The notes under the pieces were generated by a model, which saw only the letters and a list, made by a program, of their open reading frames with translations, had not been told where the DNA came from and did not search any database. The position numbers and the translations under genes were made by a program. A stretch of DNA of 64,000 nucleotides from Kappaphycus alvarezii (lineage: Eukaryota; Rhodophyta; Florideophyceae; Gigartinales; Solieriaceae): contig NADL03000063.1 in assembly GCA_002205965.3 (NCBI GenBank), positions 310,001 through 374,000 of the forward strand, given 5' to 3'. Within the stretch, counting starts at the first letter, position 1. Each line of letters starts with the position of its first letter. Shown one piece after another: positions 10,950 through 24,070 of the stretch.

Positions 10950-13900
10950 AAATGATGAGGATTGGATTCAATAAGCAGATGATGATACTGAATCCGGTAG
11001 TCAGATAATTGAATGTCAAGACTTCGGCCCCTATCGGTATCAACCAATTTTGTTGTCTTCTACGTATTTTTGCTTATTTTTATCTTAAATTCATTTGACT
11101 CAAGTTCTGGCGACTCATACGACCGCCTTTTGCTGACTGCAGTTTCAGAAAATGTCCACTTATTGAACAAATTTACTTCGTTTTTGGCACAATTGGAACG
11201 TATGGGCAAGGATGCTGCTATACCGGAATTCTCAAAAAGCACCTATGTCTTTGCATCATTGATACGAAATGTCCGTTGGAGTCAACTGCTGCCGCCTTTC
11301 GTACCAAGGATATAAGTGAACTCACCTGGGACTGTGTCGCAACTACTTTGATCGATGAACATAACGCTAAGGAGTCATCTGGTTGGGTTTCTGGATCTAC
11401 AAACAAGCCTCGCAACCGCCGTAAGAAGAACAAACGTGGTGGTTCTAGCACTACAAATCGTGTGGACAATGACCATAATGATCGAGATGACTCCGACTCC
11501 GACATCGAGTCTACGGTCCGTGCATTCGGTGCTGCCCTGAGGTCCACCAAGTTCGGTAGTTCTGACACCAACAACAATTATCACCGTGAATTTTGTGATA
11601 AGGATGGATACACCGAGGACCGATGCTGGCTCAATCCTGATAACCCGAACAACAAGCTCCCTGCAAAGGTCCGTCAGAGGTTCGCATCGCAGCCTAAAAC
11701 AGCTGCTGTAGTCAATGACACATCCAAGTCATCCAAGAAATCTGGCAAATCTAAGGTCGAAATTGCTGGAGCAGTCGACGATTTGGTTCACAAGACAAAC
11801 ATAACACCACCAAAGCACGAAGGATCATATGCCGATAGTGGTGCGACATGCCATCGTTTCTATTATGTGGCAGCATTTTTCCGGGTTCATTGGTTCTATG
11901 TGAAGAGCTCACTGTGATGTTAGCTGACAAGACATCGGTCGCCGTAACGTATATGGGTGAGGTCATATAGCCATTTGAGAATGCCAAAATCAGGTTACAG
12001 AATGTGCTATACATACCTAACTTGGGATACAATCTCGTTTCGACTGATCAGTTGGCTGATAACGGTATTAATTCGCAGTTCCGTCGCGGTGATGTACGTC
12101 TTAAACTGGACTCAAACGACTTCAACATTGGATCTGGTGTACGCGATACCGAATCTAGGATGTACATGCTACCCGGACCCGAAATTCAAGACCATGTTGA
12201 CCAAGCATTGGCCGTATCTTCCACATCTAATGTGTCTGAAACCGAACTTTGGCATCGTCGATTGGCTCATATCAATGCTCGTGACTTAGTTAAGATCCAT
12301 AACCATGCTGATGGTGTACCTAAGTTGGCCCATATCAAGGAGGTTTGTCGTGTATGTCGACTTGGTAAAGCGCACAAGTTACCATTTCCTGGTCATTTCC
12401 GACATAGCAATGCAGTCGGTAAAACTGTACACTCAGACATAATGGGACCATTACAAGAGTCATATCGGGATGGATTCAAATATGTGGCAACGTTCCTAGA
12501 TGACCGCTCACGGTACTTGATGATTGGTTGCATTGGTCGTCGGAGCATGTTGAGTGATGTATTTGATCACATCTCAGCCAAGTTCCATGACATTGGAGGA
12601 GCAAACTTGGATATCAAGTTCACATGTGTATGCAAATTGCACTCTGATGGCGCCAAGGAGCATGTGGCTTTAAAGAATAACTTGGGAGGAGCTCGTAAAC
12701 ATGACAGTAAGCATGGAATAAACAAGTCATTTTCCCCGCCATACACTCCGAAACTCAATGGAATTGCTGAACGTGTCAACCTTATTTTGGTCGAAGCCGC
12801 AGTTGGGTTACTCATACACGCTGATCTACCAAGTTGTTTATGGCCGTACGCATTTGAGCATGTCACAAATGTACGCAACCGTGTCCCACGTTCCACAACT
12901 GGTGCCACAGCGTATGCACGTGTGACTGGTCAGACACCAAGTTTGAAGCATATACGTGTATTTGGATGTACTGCATACGTGTTGCGACTACCTCGCGGAT
13001 CCAAATTCGAGTCTCGTGCACTTGAGGGGGTGTACTTGGAGACTCTTGAGCATGGAATATGTAAGGTGCTTGTTATGGATGATGATGGCACTCCGCGACT
13101 TATGGAGTCACGACATGTGACATTTAATGAGTATAAGTTTCCTGGTGCTGCAGGTCTGGAGGAGCATATGAACAATATGGATAATGAAGTCAGTTCAGAT
13201 GATGACTACAACATATCTGAAACTGATGAGTCTATTAGTGCTGACTCAGATTCCGAACCCACTCCAAAGACGAAGATGCACTTCCGGTGGATTACCTGGA
13301 TGATGACGACGATGATGAAGTTGGCTATATGGTTGCAGATGGAGTGCAACCAAACCAAAATCCATCGGAAACCCGTTCCAGTACAAGTGACGATCAGAAT
13401 ATCGAGCTTGGGCATACGACTTTGGATGAACCAAGTGAACAGAATCCACCTCAACATCAATCCGGGTACCCACGTCGGAACCGTCACAAACCACCTCAGC
13501 GGTACATGGCATCTACCGCACATGTCTCAGACAACATAAAACTCACAACCAGTGATGAACACACGCTACGGGAGGCAATGTGCGCAACTCCGGAGGAGCG
13601 TGACTCGTGGCGATCTGCTATCGATGATTAATTAGAGTCCTTGGAGTCAAAGAATACATCGGCTCCAGACGACAATCCTGAAACGCATCCACTGCCGACA
13701 TTTCCGATTCTTCGAGTCAAACGTAAGTCAGATGGATCAGTTGACCGATTCAAGGCTCGTGTTGTTGCGGGTGGTAATTTTCAGACATACGGTGAGAACT
13801 ATAAAGAAACATATGCACCGGTTGTGTCCTTCTCGTTGGTTCGTATATTTCTGTACTTGATTTTATGTCTGAACATGTTTGTGGCACAACTTGACGTGAA

Positions 13901-14087
13901 AAATGCATTCTTGAATGGTGACTTGACTGACCCGATATATGTAATGTCACCTCGTGGAATACCAGGTCGCAAGTCTCGCTGTTACAAGTTGTTGAAACCC
14001 ATATATGGACTGAAAAAAGCACATCTGGCATGGAATACCAAGTTATGTGGTGACCTTATAGAAATTGGATTTGATGAAAGCACTAAG
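10950..14087 (+). mobile_element. Ty1/copia LTR retrotransposon, dead and 3'-truncated
   Basis: Domains occur in copia order. Gag residues begin at about 11090. A degenerate zinc knuckle (CDKDGYTEDRCW) lies near 11595. The aspartic protease motif YADSGATCH is near 11830. The GAG-pre-integrase motif ELWHRRLAH with a C-x2-C pair follows at 12245-12360, then the integrase core (VHSDIMGP near 12430, SPPYTPKLNGIAER near 12735-12775). The RVT_2 reverse transcriptase has FKARVVAGG, AQLDVKNAFLNG and YGLKKA at 13750-14025. The coding sequence is broken near 11280, 11890-11985, 13280 and 13630 (TAATTAG). It stops abruptly after the palm at about 14087, so the YVDD box and RNase H are missing. Integrase before reverse transcriptase identifies copia and not gypsy. 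The element cannot move by itself. Confidence 0.9.
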
Positions 14088-14508
14088 ATGAACAGACGAG
14101 TCGCCAAAATTTCCTCCACAATCCCATTCACTTCTATCGCGAGTAAATCGGTATTTCTGCCATGCAGAATAACCTCTCTATCTTCTTCCATCCTACGCTG
14201 CCCCTTCATCCCTCCTCAACGAGCGCTTTCTACTTAGATTCCGCTATATCTCCCTTGACATCAAATTTGCAAGTCCGTATTCATTCACGCCTCTCCCAGA
14301 GCTCTGCCTCCGGCGGAGCTCCTGCCATTTTTGCGGAATTCTACAGTCATTCACACCCTGAAGATGTCTTCCAGGGGCTCAATATCTCCTTTCTGTTGGT
14401 TTTGATTTCTGTGGGTCTTTAGAACTCGAAGATACTCTGTCCTTTCGCTGTTTCGCTACTTTGGCTGCCGCTCGCTGCGGGTCCTCTATGTGGAGAACGG
14501 ACGCTCTC
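14088..14508. other. Junction sequence between copia remnant and LTR-like block
   Basis: After the reverse transcriptase breaks off, the sequence becomes pyrimidine-rich and has no copia motif. It may be another inserted fragment. The RNase H segment expected between reverse transcriptase and LTR is absent here. Confidence 0.4.
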
Positions 14509-14905
14509 TGAATGGTCTGACTCAAATGATACTGAAATAAAACCTGTTAATTACCTACTATATGTCGGGAAACTTATCCGGGTTACATCATAATCACTCG
14601 AATAAACATGAAATAAGTCAAGCATTTCCGTTTAATTTAGTGTAATTGGTAATCACCGACTGCAGCTAGTAATATCACTTAACACGATATAGTCTAAACT
14701 AATTACATTCATCTTATCCTAGTATCCACTCCAGCAGGTGGTGCCGAAGTTGTACACGAGTTGTTACTACTTGGTCAATAGACGCAGTAACAATCGGATA
14801 TCAACCTCAAAAAAAATGAGTTCATATAACGATTAGAGCTTTCTTTTGTTCATTTCTTTTTTTAACATTTTAATCGTTGAATTGAGGCCCACATCATCAT
14901 TGTTT
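14509..14905 (+). repeat. LTR-like block A, related to the block at 24071-24475
   Basis: From GTCTGACTCAA (about 14515) to GAGGCCCACAT (about 14893) this block aligns by eye, nearly without long gaps, to 24079-24470. Shared islands include TAATTGGTAAT, CCGACTGC, GGTGCCGAAGT, CAATCGGATAT and AATGAGTTCATA. A TG dinucleotide sits just before the homologous start in both copies. The right-hand copy directly follows the RNase H end of a copia pol gene, so these are probably copia LTRs. I estimate roughly 70 percent identity from visual comparison only. Confidence 0.6.
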
Positions 14906-17428
14906 TACAAATTTTTACTGATTATGTGTCTGAGGTGTATACTTACTGACGGGATATTTGATTATTGTTAGCATTGCCGATATATATTCCTTTACAGAAG
15001 ACATACTTTCAAAATCAATGGTAAGCTTTCTGAGGGATGTTCTATGATTTTTTGAAATTATGAAGCATTGAAAAGGTGAAACAGGCTATCATACTGATTT
15101 TCAGTGTTTCACCGCAGGTGTTCATTCCATAACTCTTTTGAAGAAATGAGATATGGAAAAGAGGAACACTGTGCAATGCACTCCCTATGTATGAGATGCC
15201 TTAACAGATACAGTAGTCCCCTCCCTCTCCAAAGTTACAACAGAATAAAGATCACACACCCTCTTCCATCATGCCGTTGCCACAAGTCACCTCCATTCTC
15301 AGCAAACAACCTACCGAGCGATGGGATCCGCAGAACTCTGGCTGGCTCAAAAGGGCCTCTGGGGAACAGATTACGGACGCGGAAGCGTACCATAGGAATA
15401 GTTGCGTTTACGTGACTTATCGAACATGTGCCAATTTTCAAATCGGACGGAATAAAAAATCGCACTAAGCGAAATTGAGATACGTTTTACTTCGAGAAAT
15501 ATGCACATTCTACCGGTGATAGTCATTTTGAGAGATCGTATCGAGTCAATAGCAAATGTGTAATTCCTTCCTTTTGCCTCTGCTGATAGCATGCAGCTAC
15601 CAAAGAGGCTTACAGACGCCTGTTACTGTAGTTTACTGTATAAACTAGAACCTGAGTGTTACGATTATGCACTGTACAGTGCTGCAAGATTGAGCTTCTT
15701 CTTTAGATCAGCTCAAGCAGGTTTAGTGTTACCCTCCCATCACCTTCTATAGAGCTTCTGGAAACTTCTTTCGATCGCCCTGAGGCACCAGTCGACTCGC
15801 CTCGAGGTCTTTATATAAGCCCTGGTCTCCCTCCTGTTCTGTCTGAGTAAATTCTCTCACCATCTTTCTCTCCTCTGAACTCTCTTCCTTCGTCCTCACT
15901 AATCCTGTCTCTCACTCTTTAATTCTCTTTCATTATCCCTCTCTCGTTCCCTCCTTCTCTCTCTCCATCGCTCCATCTCCTCCTTCCCTCTATCGTTTGT
16001 TCATTATGTTAACTGATCTCTTCATCCGTGCTAAGAAGTCAAATAAAGGAAACAATGAAGTTCGCCACTGTAACAACGTAAGTTATTTTGTGTTTGACTT
16101 TGGTAATACTGGCTGATGCTAGTTATCTTAACGTTGGTTGGACTTAGGGTATAGTAAAGGCGACTAAATATCATATATTTAATCAGACTTTGATGGAATT
16201 GAACGAAATATTAGACTCAATATTATTCTGGAAATCTGAACAAGAGTGTCAGCAGGAAGCATAAATGTTCGTTCAGGAAATAAAATCCGCAATCTATCGG
16301 GTTATCTCTGCTCTGGATGGTATATCGTTATTTTCACTGCCTTCAATCGCTTTCAATCCTAATCCAAGAAAGTAAGATAAAATAAAAGGCTTCTTCGCTA
16401 TTTCTTTTCAGGCTCCTGTTTGGGTAAATGAAAAGTTTTCTTTTATGTCTGCAAGGCACGCCGGCTAAATACATGACTCAACTGGCTTCAGATCAACCAA
16501 AATACATGATTTTATAAGCTCCAACTTTATACCGGGGCCTTGAGCCGGCTTCTTAGGCTAATTTCAAAGGTATTACTGGGCATCCTGTACGATATTCCTG
16601 GCCACAAGCGACCATTCTTTCAAATATTAAAGCAACCCACACTTTCCCACTTTATACCGGAACAGGCGATATTTTCTGCTGATGATGCTTACCAAAGTGG
16701 AGGGCACATGTTAACAACGTATAAAGAAAGTGTACAGTAGTGCCGGCACCCCTTGGGCACAATAGCACATGGTCTTTGTCGCAGATTCTGCGATGTTGAT
16801 CCCACTAGCACCCGAAGGTGCGTAGTTCGGCTCGTAGTCGCCACGGATTGTTTTGGAAAACCTATATTTTTTGAGAATTTTTTTGTATGTCATTGTTTTG
16901 GTAAAATGACCACTGTTTGTCATGGCTGCATCGTATGCATGGTGGGCTGACAGCACTATACAACGTCACAATGTAATTTATAAGAGTTATTCCGAACCCT
17001 GCGCCTCACGGCTCACCATTGCCAGCACCACGCTGAGATACTCCCCATATTTGCGACTATTCGGCACTGCCACAGTTTTGCAACTTGGGCAGAAGAGACC
17101 CGTAGAATTCATCGTTACTAAGACAAAACCGTTATTTTTTCATGTCTCGGATGGGTTTCTAGTGGTTCGCCCAACTCACTGAGCTTTTAACCCTACAACA
17201 ATTTTTCACACCTCCAGTGAGTCTCGTACTCAATCTGGGTTCAGAACCGCAAGCTCTAGCACGCTACCAAGAAATTGGGTTTCGAACACCCGAATGGCTT
17301 TGCTAGCCTCCAGCTGGTATTGCGTCACATGAATGAGAATATCACGGCCTCACTACTTCTTTACTTTCTACTTTTCATCTTTCTTATCACTATAGAGCAA
17401 GATTTTGGGATACTAGTGATTAATATCG
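14906..17428. other. Unassigned AT-rich DNA with a promoter-like segment
   Basis: No supported gene was found. Positions 15100-15470 hold short frames without recognisable motifs. At 15811-16080 a TATA-like box, a long CT-rich tract and a GT-rich donor-like site follow one another; they are listed separately. The segment could be the 5' end of another retroelement. Confidence 0.35.
15811..16085 (+). promoter_or_regulatory. TATA-like box, CT-rich leader and possible 5' exon
   Basis: TTATATAAGC at 15811-15820 is followed by about 150 bp of strongly pyrimidine-rich sequence (15850-16005). Then comes an ATG at about 16006 with roughly 24 open codons that end at a donor-like gtaagt near 16079. 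The order resembles a promoter with a first exon, or the R-U5 part of an LTR with a leader. The words TATATAAGCCCTGGTCT here and TATATAAACCCTGGTTT at 29251 are nearly the same. No downstream coding sequence was identified. Confidence 0.3.
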
Positions 17429-17636
17429 TGTAGTGATAATGCCCATAAATTACCTCAAATACCTTGACAGTATCCCTCCAGCAAACTGTACCAAGTATTT
17501 ACACTGTACGGTAGGAAAAAATCATTGCACAAGTTTCAAGTTGCTCTGTACCCACGCAGAGCGTAAGTCCTTAGTACACGTTACTGGAGGGATACTTTCA
17601 GAGTATTTGAGGTAATGTATGGGTGTAATCACTACA
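17429..17636. mobile_element. 208-bp MITE with long terminal inverted repeats
   Basis: The two ends are inverted repeats of about 60 bp that start TGTAGTGATAATGCCCATA on the left and TGTAGTGATTACACCCATA on the right (reverse complement). They continue with ATTACCTCAAATAC and AGTATCCCTCCAG in both. Only a few mismatches interrupt the arms. The 90-bp centre has no coding capacity. This is the form of a miniature inverted-repeat transposable element mobilised by a DDE transposase. Target-site duplication is unclear; aatatcg on the left and gatcggt on the right share only a short core. Confidence 0.75.
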
Positions 17637-20600
17637 GATCGGTATTTTGGGTCTCCATTGCATTTCAGTTTGTCTAAGAATACTCTGATAATTTTTCTTG
17701 CATTCAAGCTGCGTAATTTTATCATCGACTACTCTTGTCATGCAGATGATCTCCCGTGGGAAAATTCGGAAGAGATTCGGGTGCCAGGCCGGCCTGGTGT
17801 TCATTTTACAAAATCTACTACACATGGTCAGTATTTCGAAAGCAACGATCATTGTTCTAGAGAGAATTCTTTACGAACAGACAAAACTGCTCTAATGCTG
17901 ACATAACGTGGCATTTTTCGTCCGTTACAAAGAAGATGACAAGAAGATCGAACTCAGGATGCATTTTTTCTTATACTGTCATATAAGATGTTGAAAAAAA
18001 CATTGCATATCTGTTTCTCAGTCTCATCGGTCTCATCATCTTCTATCACTAGCATTTCATTTGTTTGTTCGCAGCCAATGAGACTGGAATGATTTGCCCT
18101 TAGCATCAACTGATTAAAAATGAGCTTTATTTATCTCTACTTCCTCTTTTTACCTCGCAGTTTCCAGATTCAGGGGCTTCAGAGAGAAGGACAGGCCATT
18201 GATTCTTACAATATTAATTTCCTGTCTTCCGCTCTTCTTTTTCCTAGACGGTGGACAAAATTCCTGACTCGGATGCACCCTATCACCAACTCATTCTCAA
18301 GTACATGTAGATGGCTGAGCAGCAGCGGTATATAACGCTTTAGAAATCAATGTAGGTAAAGTATATACAATTTTTCAGAAATTTCTTGTACAAAAGAATA
18401 ACTGTCCCCATTTCCGATGGCTTCATACCTGCACACGCATGTACCATATAGGTTATTAAACTCCGCGAAGTTTCGCTTTACAAAACCTCCATCTCTCTGG
18501 ATAGAGTAGTGTTTAGGGTCTGATCCCTCCATTTAGGCTTGTGGTTACTCCTTCACTGAATGTTTAAATTGGGTTCGGGCAGAAAGATGAATTAATAAAA
18601 GAGGCGCTATGTACTTCGTCCATAGATCAACGCGTGTGGTGTCAAGTTCTTCTCTCCTTTTAGGTTCCCTCAGCTGGGTCCTTGCGACCGTCATGCGCAA
18701 ATCCTCTAATACATATAAAAAGCGTCAGAATTCTGTTCCCTCGAAGTACGGCTCAATACGCAAACAGACACATTCCCACTAACGAAAAGTAGGACACCAA
18801 CTCTCACAAATCCGTCCTCGACACTTGACTATCTTCTAGGACCTACTGCATAAATTATCCCTTAACCACCTCAACGATCGTGTGCCCAATAAAGTCAACT
18901 ATTCCCGGAGGCTCCCTACCCACTCCACATCTCCTAAAGTCCAAAAAAGACGGTATCTCACGGAGAAAAATTCTGTGTTGCGTCATTCTCTTGGACATTA
19001 TGTCAAGCTTTGTAAGTTATTTAGCATTGCGTGCTCCATTTATCTTAAAGGGAACCTGAATTTCTTTGCATAAAGTATTACGTAACGAAGAGCTCCTGAA
19101 GGCAACTTTTGCAGACTCATGATACGATGGTACATCATGCTGCGGTTCAAAATCGCATTAATTATCAATAACTTAGGCGCTGCTTTCGGCTCGCGACTGA
19201 ATCACAGTCTTACCTGGCTCCAATGACTGCATTCGAGGCCCCCTAAATGCAAATGAGTGCCTGGCGATACCAGTGAGTTATTTCGTAGTCGAACAGTTGT
19301 ATTGGTCTGAGAAAGATCTCTCTGTAATCTGCGCAGCGTCAGACGATGTATTGATAGGTGAGTTGTTGTACGCGGGGCTGACGGTCTGGCTTAGCATTTG
19401 GATTTCGTGAGGGTTTCACAAGAGTTCATGGTGTGGCGTTTTGAATTGCGGAAGATTTCATCCAGAAGTAGAGCAGTTCAGTGCCAAAATGGCTTGGATG
19501 GTGGGGAGTGGGAAAGATCGGTGGGTACTTTTGCAGGAACAGGCAGGTAATGGAATCAAGCAGTTGTTTCGGTTGCAAGTAATGGGTGTGTATTGGGAAA
19601 GAACAGTTGTTGCTGTTGCTGAGGCCGAGTAGGGAATGCGAAACGAGAAGTTGGTTCGGTTGTGGGAAGTTTGTTTGTAATGCAAAAGGGCCGTGAATAC
19701 GGTGCTGGGGAAATTTTCCGGAACGGAAGCAATAAGTGGATGCGATGGTAATGAAAGCGTAGGAGACCCCCAAAGTTAGAGCGATCAACTGCTTATGTTT
19801 TGAAAATTAGTGAGGAGGAAGATCGAGCTTTAAATGTGGTGGTGGCTATTAGGTACGGAGTGAGAGCAAGCAGCGGGCTTGATATCGGGGGGCAGAATGG
19901 AATTGTGAGCGAGCTTTAGATGTTATTGTGAGAAGAGGGTGAGCAATGGGAACAGTCAGTTTTTTGATAGTCATAAAAGTGGGGAGTGGTAGTGCGCAGC
20001 AGTTGCGGAGTTTGAGAGAGAATGGGGAATGTAGACAAGCTACGGGTGTGTATGTGAGGAGAATTCGAAGGTGTAAAGGTTTGCTGTGAACTAGGTGTGC
20101 CTTGTGGTGGATGGGATGGATAAGCAGAGAGCGGAGAACAGAAGTTGAGGTGAGAAAAAGTGGAGGCGAAGGAATAGCGTGGAAAAGCCGAATGTTTCAG
20201 TTCGTTAGAGTTTGTTGGAAGTTGGGCCCTTTCTGGTTTCAAACCCTGGTCAGGGAATCTTGGATTTCGCGACAGATTTTGAAATTCTGGAATCAACATG
20301 ACAAGAAGAGCTTCCTAATTGGATTTCTATTTTAAATTTTCCCAATTTTCGAGGTTCAAAAAGTTATAGAACGCCCCTTAGAGCGCCACGCTCTGGAAAC
20401 TCCGAATGGAGGCAATTTTGCAAATAAGGATTTCACTGATATATTCTCTGCGAAGTAGTCTTCTAGAAGAAGCAGGTGACAAAAATTATGACATAAGAGC
20501 TTCCTTTAATAAAAAGAGCAGAAGAGATAGGGCAATTCCTGTCACAACATTGGGATAAAAGCCCTTAAAGGCTTCCAGAAACACAAAATTTCCCTATGGG

Positions 20601-20875
20601 ATATTTAAGATTACTGCGCTAAAGGTAAGACGGCAAGGACAAGCAAAAAACTCAGTTTGTGCACTGAGGCATTTAGTTGTCGGAAAATATATAATCGATG
20701 TCAGATCATATTTCTACCCATGAAGGCGTATTAACAGAACTTTATGACACTGGATAGCCCCTAAATGAGCTTATGCAGTTCGAAATACTTCTATTGCCTA
20801 TTAAAGAAATAAGGATTACGAAGCAGTTGTGCTGCAATTAGTGCCATGGACTAATCAAAGAAGAACTGGGAAACA
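17637..20875. other. Unassigned repeat-rich DNA
   Basis: No protein family was recognised. Complementary minus-strand frames at 19426-19788 and 19916-20299 are Ser/Pro/His/Thr-rich and resemble in style the frames of the duplicated repeat at 59.8-61.1 kb, so they may be non-coding repeat. A TATA-like sequence lies near 18715. Confidence 0.35.
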
Positions 20876-23800
20876 GTCACTAGCCGACTGATTGAAGGGC
20901 ATAAAGCAAAGAAATTATTTGACGACTATCAATGGGTAAGCCTTAAAATTATTTCAGATGCAGCCAAGAAAAATAATCTAAAACAGAAACCTAATTGTGG
21001 TCATTGCAAAAAGCAAGATAGCATTTCTGATATTTTCTGGGACCATCCAGATGGCAAAAACTACATGAGAAGTAGGAAAAAAGTTAAATAAAATCGGTAA
21101 ACCTGGTAAACCACGTTTGGCAAATGCTGCCAGAGCAACTCAAAGAAACACAAAGAATAATGAAAAATATATTGTGCAATGGCAAAAGCGCTAATGAGAA
21201 CTCATTGTCTCGAAGAAACCAATGAAGAGATGTTCTTCATAGATATGGTGGCATACAATCACAATTGTTGCAAAGGAAAATAATTAAACTAATGTGTGAA
21301 CAGTGACAGAGTATTCAATAACACCTGGTAGTGTAATTATCATGAATGGAACAAAATTTGGGAAGTTTGTATAATGCTGAATAATTCAAAAAGTTGTAGT
21401 GCTACTGATGCATGGCTAAGGATTTAAAATTTTCTGTACTTGAAATTTCTCGGTATGAACCTAGTATCAACTTATGATTTAGACAAGCATAATATAAATG
21501 CACTTTTTAAAATGTCGAATGCATGTGTAGTCACATCTCATGCCTCCTTATATATACTGAGGTTGAAGAGTGAAGTGAGTCAAAGCTTCTAATATTTCAA
21601 AGAATCATTTTAGAATCAATTTACCCTTAAAGTTGAGCCACTCCGTACATATGAAAAAACGGAATGTCTGAAAAAAATGAAGAAGTTCTGTATATGTGTG
21701 AGCGTTATTCATACAACTACAGAAAAATACAGCCTTGTTTGAATGGAAATGCGTAGTGCGCAAATAGAATTATATTCTAAAAGGTCCTTAAGAGGCCCTC
21801 AAAAGCTGGATTGGATTATAGATGGTTGGCAGAGGCATTTCATCATGCTTTTTACCTTCTGAACATGCTTTTATGTAGTCTCCGTAATATTTTTGCAGAG
21901 GAGATGATGAAAATTAGGAAGCCAAATGTCTCTTATGTTTGGATTTTTGTTTTTTTAGTACAAAAGCATTGGCTGGAGAAACTCACCAGAAAAATTGGAT
22001 CCCAGACTAGACAATTAATTCATTTTGCATACATGGACCCGACTTTTTCTAAAGCATTGAATACGGTCAAAAAACTGTGTACAAGTGATTCTAAATGGTC
22101 GATTTGACGAGTATATCTTTCCAGGCTATCATGAAAACGCAATTCAAAAGAAAAGAACCTGAGTAATTACACTAATCTGATCCTGAAATCAGTTCTGAAA
22201 GCGAGAATGACACAATTTTTCTGCAGAATGAAGCAACTCAGACATTTTTTGTACACTTTTGCCATACATTCTAGAACATATTGCGGCTGAAACCCCAATT
22301 TCAGCTCCAGAATCCGAGCAGCTCCATATAAGACAGCACAGGGCACTTCATAGGTATGGACTCGTTGCGAAATATAGTGAAGGCATTGACATGCCAGCTG
22401 TAACTGATGCGCCTAAATCCAAAAATTCTGAGCAATGGCTTGAGTTCATTCATACAGAACTGGACGCGCTCAGAATTCAAGGCTAATTGAAACTCGTGCG
22501 GCGACCAGAAGGGGTCAAACTACCTCCTTCGAAAATTTCAGTAACGTTGAAGGGAAATAGCGATGGGACAATTAACAAATATAAGGCTCGACTGCTTTCC
22601 TTGTGATGACTTCAGATAGATCACGACTATGAGCTAACATTCTCCCCAGTTGTCAATTTCACGACCGTTCGCGTTGTCTTGACAATAGCGGCTCTTAAAA
22701 ACTATTATGTACATCGAATTTATCTATCAAGAGCATTTCTGCACGGATCTCTAGTAAGACAGTATACTCGAGCAAACAAAAGGATTTAAGGACCTGGGGA
22801 AGGAATATTTTGTATGCGAATTGAGTCAAAATTGCATACCAACTATTCTTTCTTTAAGGATGGTATTTATGGGTTCAATCAAGCACCCATAATTTGGTAC
22901 AAGCACTTTACAAACTGTGTTAAAAAATTGAAGTTCCATGCATTGAAAAGATAGGATTGCATTTTCACAAAAAACGAAAGTAAAATTTTGTAGTTTATTT
23001 AATTTTCATATAGACTAAATGATCACTACTGGAAGGAATGTTACCATAATCAAAATAGCAAGGAAGGAACCCATCAGAGCATCAAAAAGCTAGACATTGG
23101 GCAAGTACGCAACTTCCTTGTATTTTGCATCATTTCGAAGCCTGGTATGTACATTCTGTCACGGAGCTATTACATCACCAAAATAATCGAGATGCATGTC
23201 ATGAAGGATTGCAAGCCAACTAAAACTCCTATAGATCCCGGTCTTTTTGCATAACTCGCGTTACATATAGACCAAGCATAAATGAAGAAAATATTCTGGA
23301 GCAGATTCCCTGTGGATAGATTATCGGAGAGCTGCTATAACCAGCTTCACAAGTACGCACGCCCGGACATTTCGAAAGCCGTTGGATTATTAATTCGGCA
23401 AGTTTAGTGTCCAACCTTTGTTTACTGGACCGCACTGAAATTCATTTTACTGTAATTGAAGGGAACAATTTATCATTTCTTGATTCTGAATCCGAAGAAC
23501 ACAGTAATAATCGGATTTGCAGGTGAAAATTGGAAAAATACTGAAACATCATCAAATTATAGAAACAAACCGCAACGAGGGGCAGCTACACACTGTATTA
23601 GAAGAGCAAAAAGCAACTCAGCGGTACAATTTACACGACAGAGGCGATATATGAAATCTTTTCTGCATTTGCTCGTGAGGTAACCTGGATGTGTGGTCAT
23701 TTAGAGAAAACTGACATAACGCGGCTGGTGCCGATGGCTGGTGCCGACGGATAGCTATAAGTACAATTATGGATGTATCAGCTGTGCTTCCGATATAGGG

Positions 23801-23997
23801 CATTTCCGAAACAAAATACATGTGAACATGAATTCAGACTCATGAGGGATTTAATTAAAGCTAAAAACGTAGCAGGCAAACATGTATACACAAAGCACAT
23901 GCTGGCCGACATATTTACGAGGCCTCTGTCTGGGCTAAATCTTCAAACTTCCTGTTTTCACCTCAAATATCTATTAACATGTGAGAGGAAGACATGA
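20876..23997 (+). mobile_element. Second Ty1/copia element, heavily decayed
   Basis: Fragments in several frames follow copia order. A zinc-knuckle remnant (CGHCKKQDSISDIFWDHPDGK) lies near 20998-21060. The end of the integrase (LAEAFHHAFYLLNMLL, then KIRKPNVSYVWIFVF) lies at 21825-21960. Reverse transcriptase starts with EQWLEFIHTELDALR near 22430, and DGTINKYKARL, DYELTFSPVVNFTTVRVV and DGIYGFNQAPIIWYKHF follow to about 22915. The RNase H end (YTKHMLADIFTRPLSGLN) is at 23885-23945. Stops and shifts interrupt every domain. An LTR-like block begins about 75 bp after the last stop, so the element runs left to right and ends at 24475. It is older than the copia copy at 10.95 kb, judged by damage. 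Confidence 0.8.
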
Positions 23998-24070
23998 AAA
24001 ATGCAGAATATCAGATATACCTCAACTTTAAGCCCGTACTTCTAGTAGAAAGTTTTTTTAGGGTGTACTA

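Noticed and set aside
19426-20299. Minus-strand frames of 120 and 127 codons
   Set aside because: Low-complexity Ser/Pro/Thr/His composition and similarity in style to the non-coding duplicated repeat near 60 kb.
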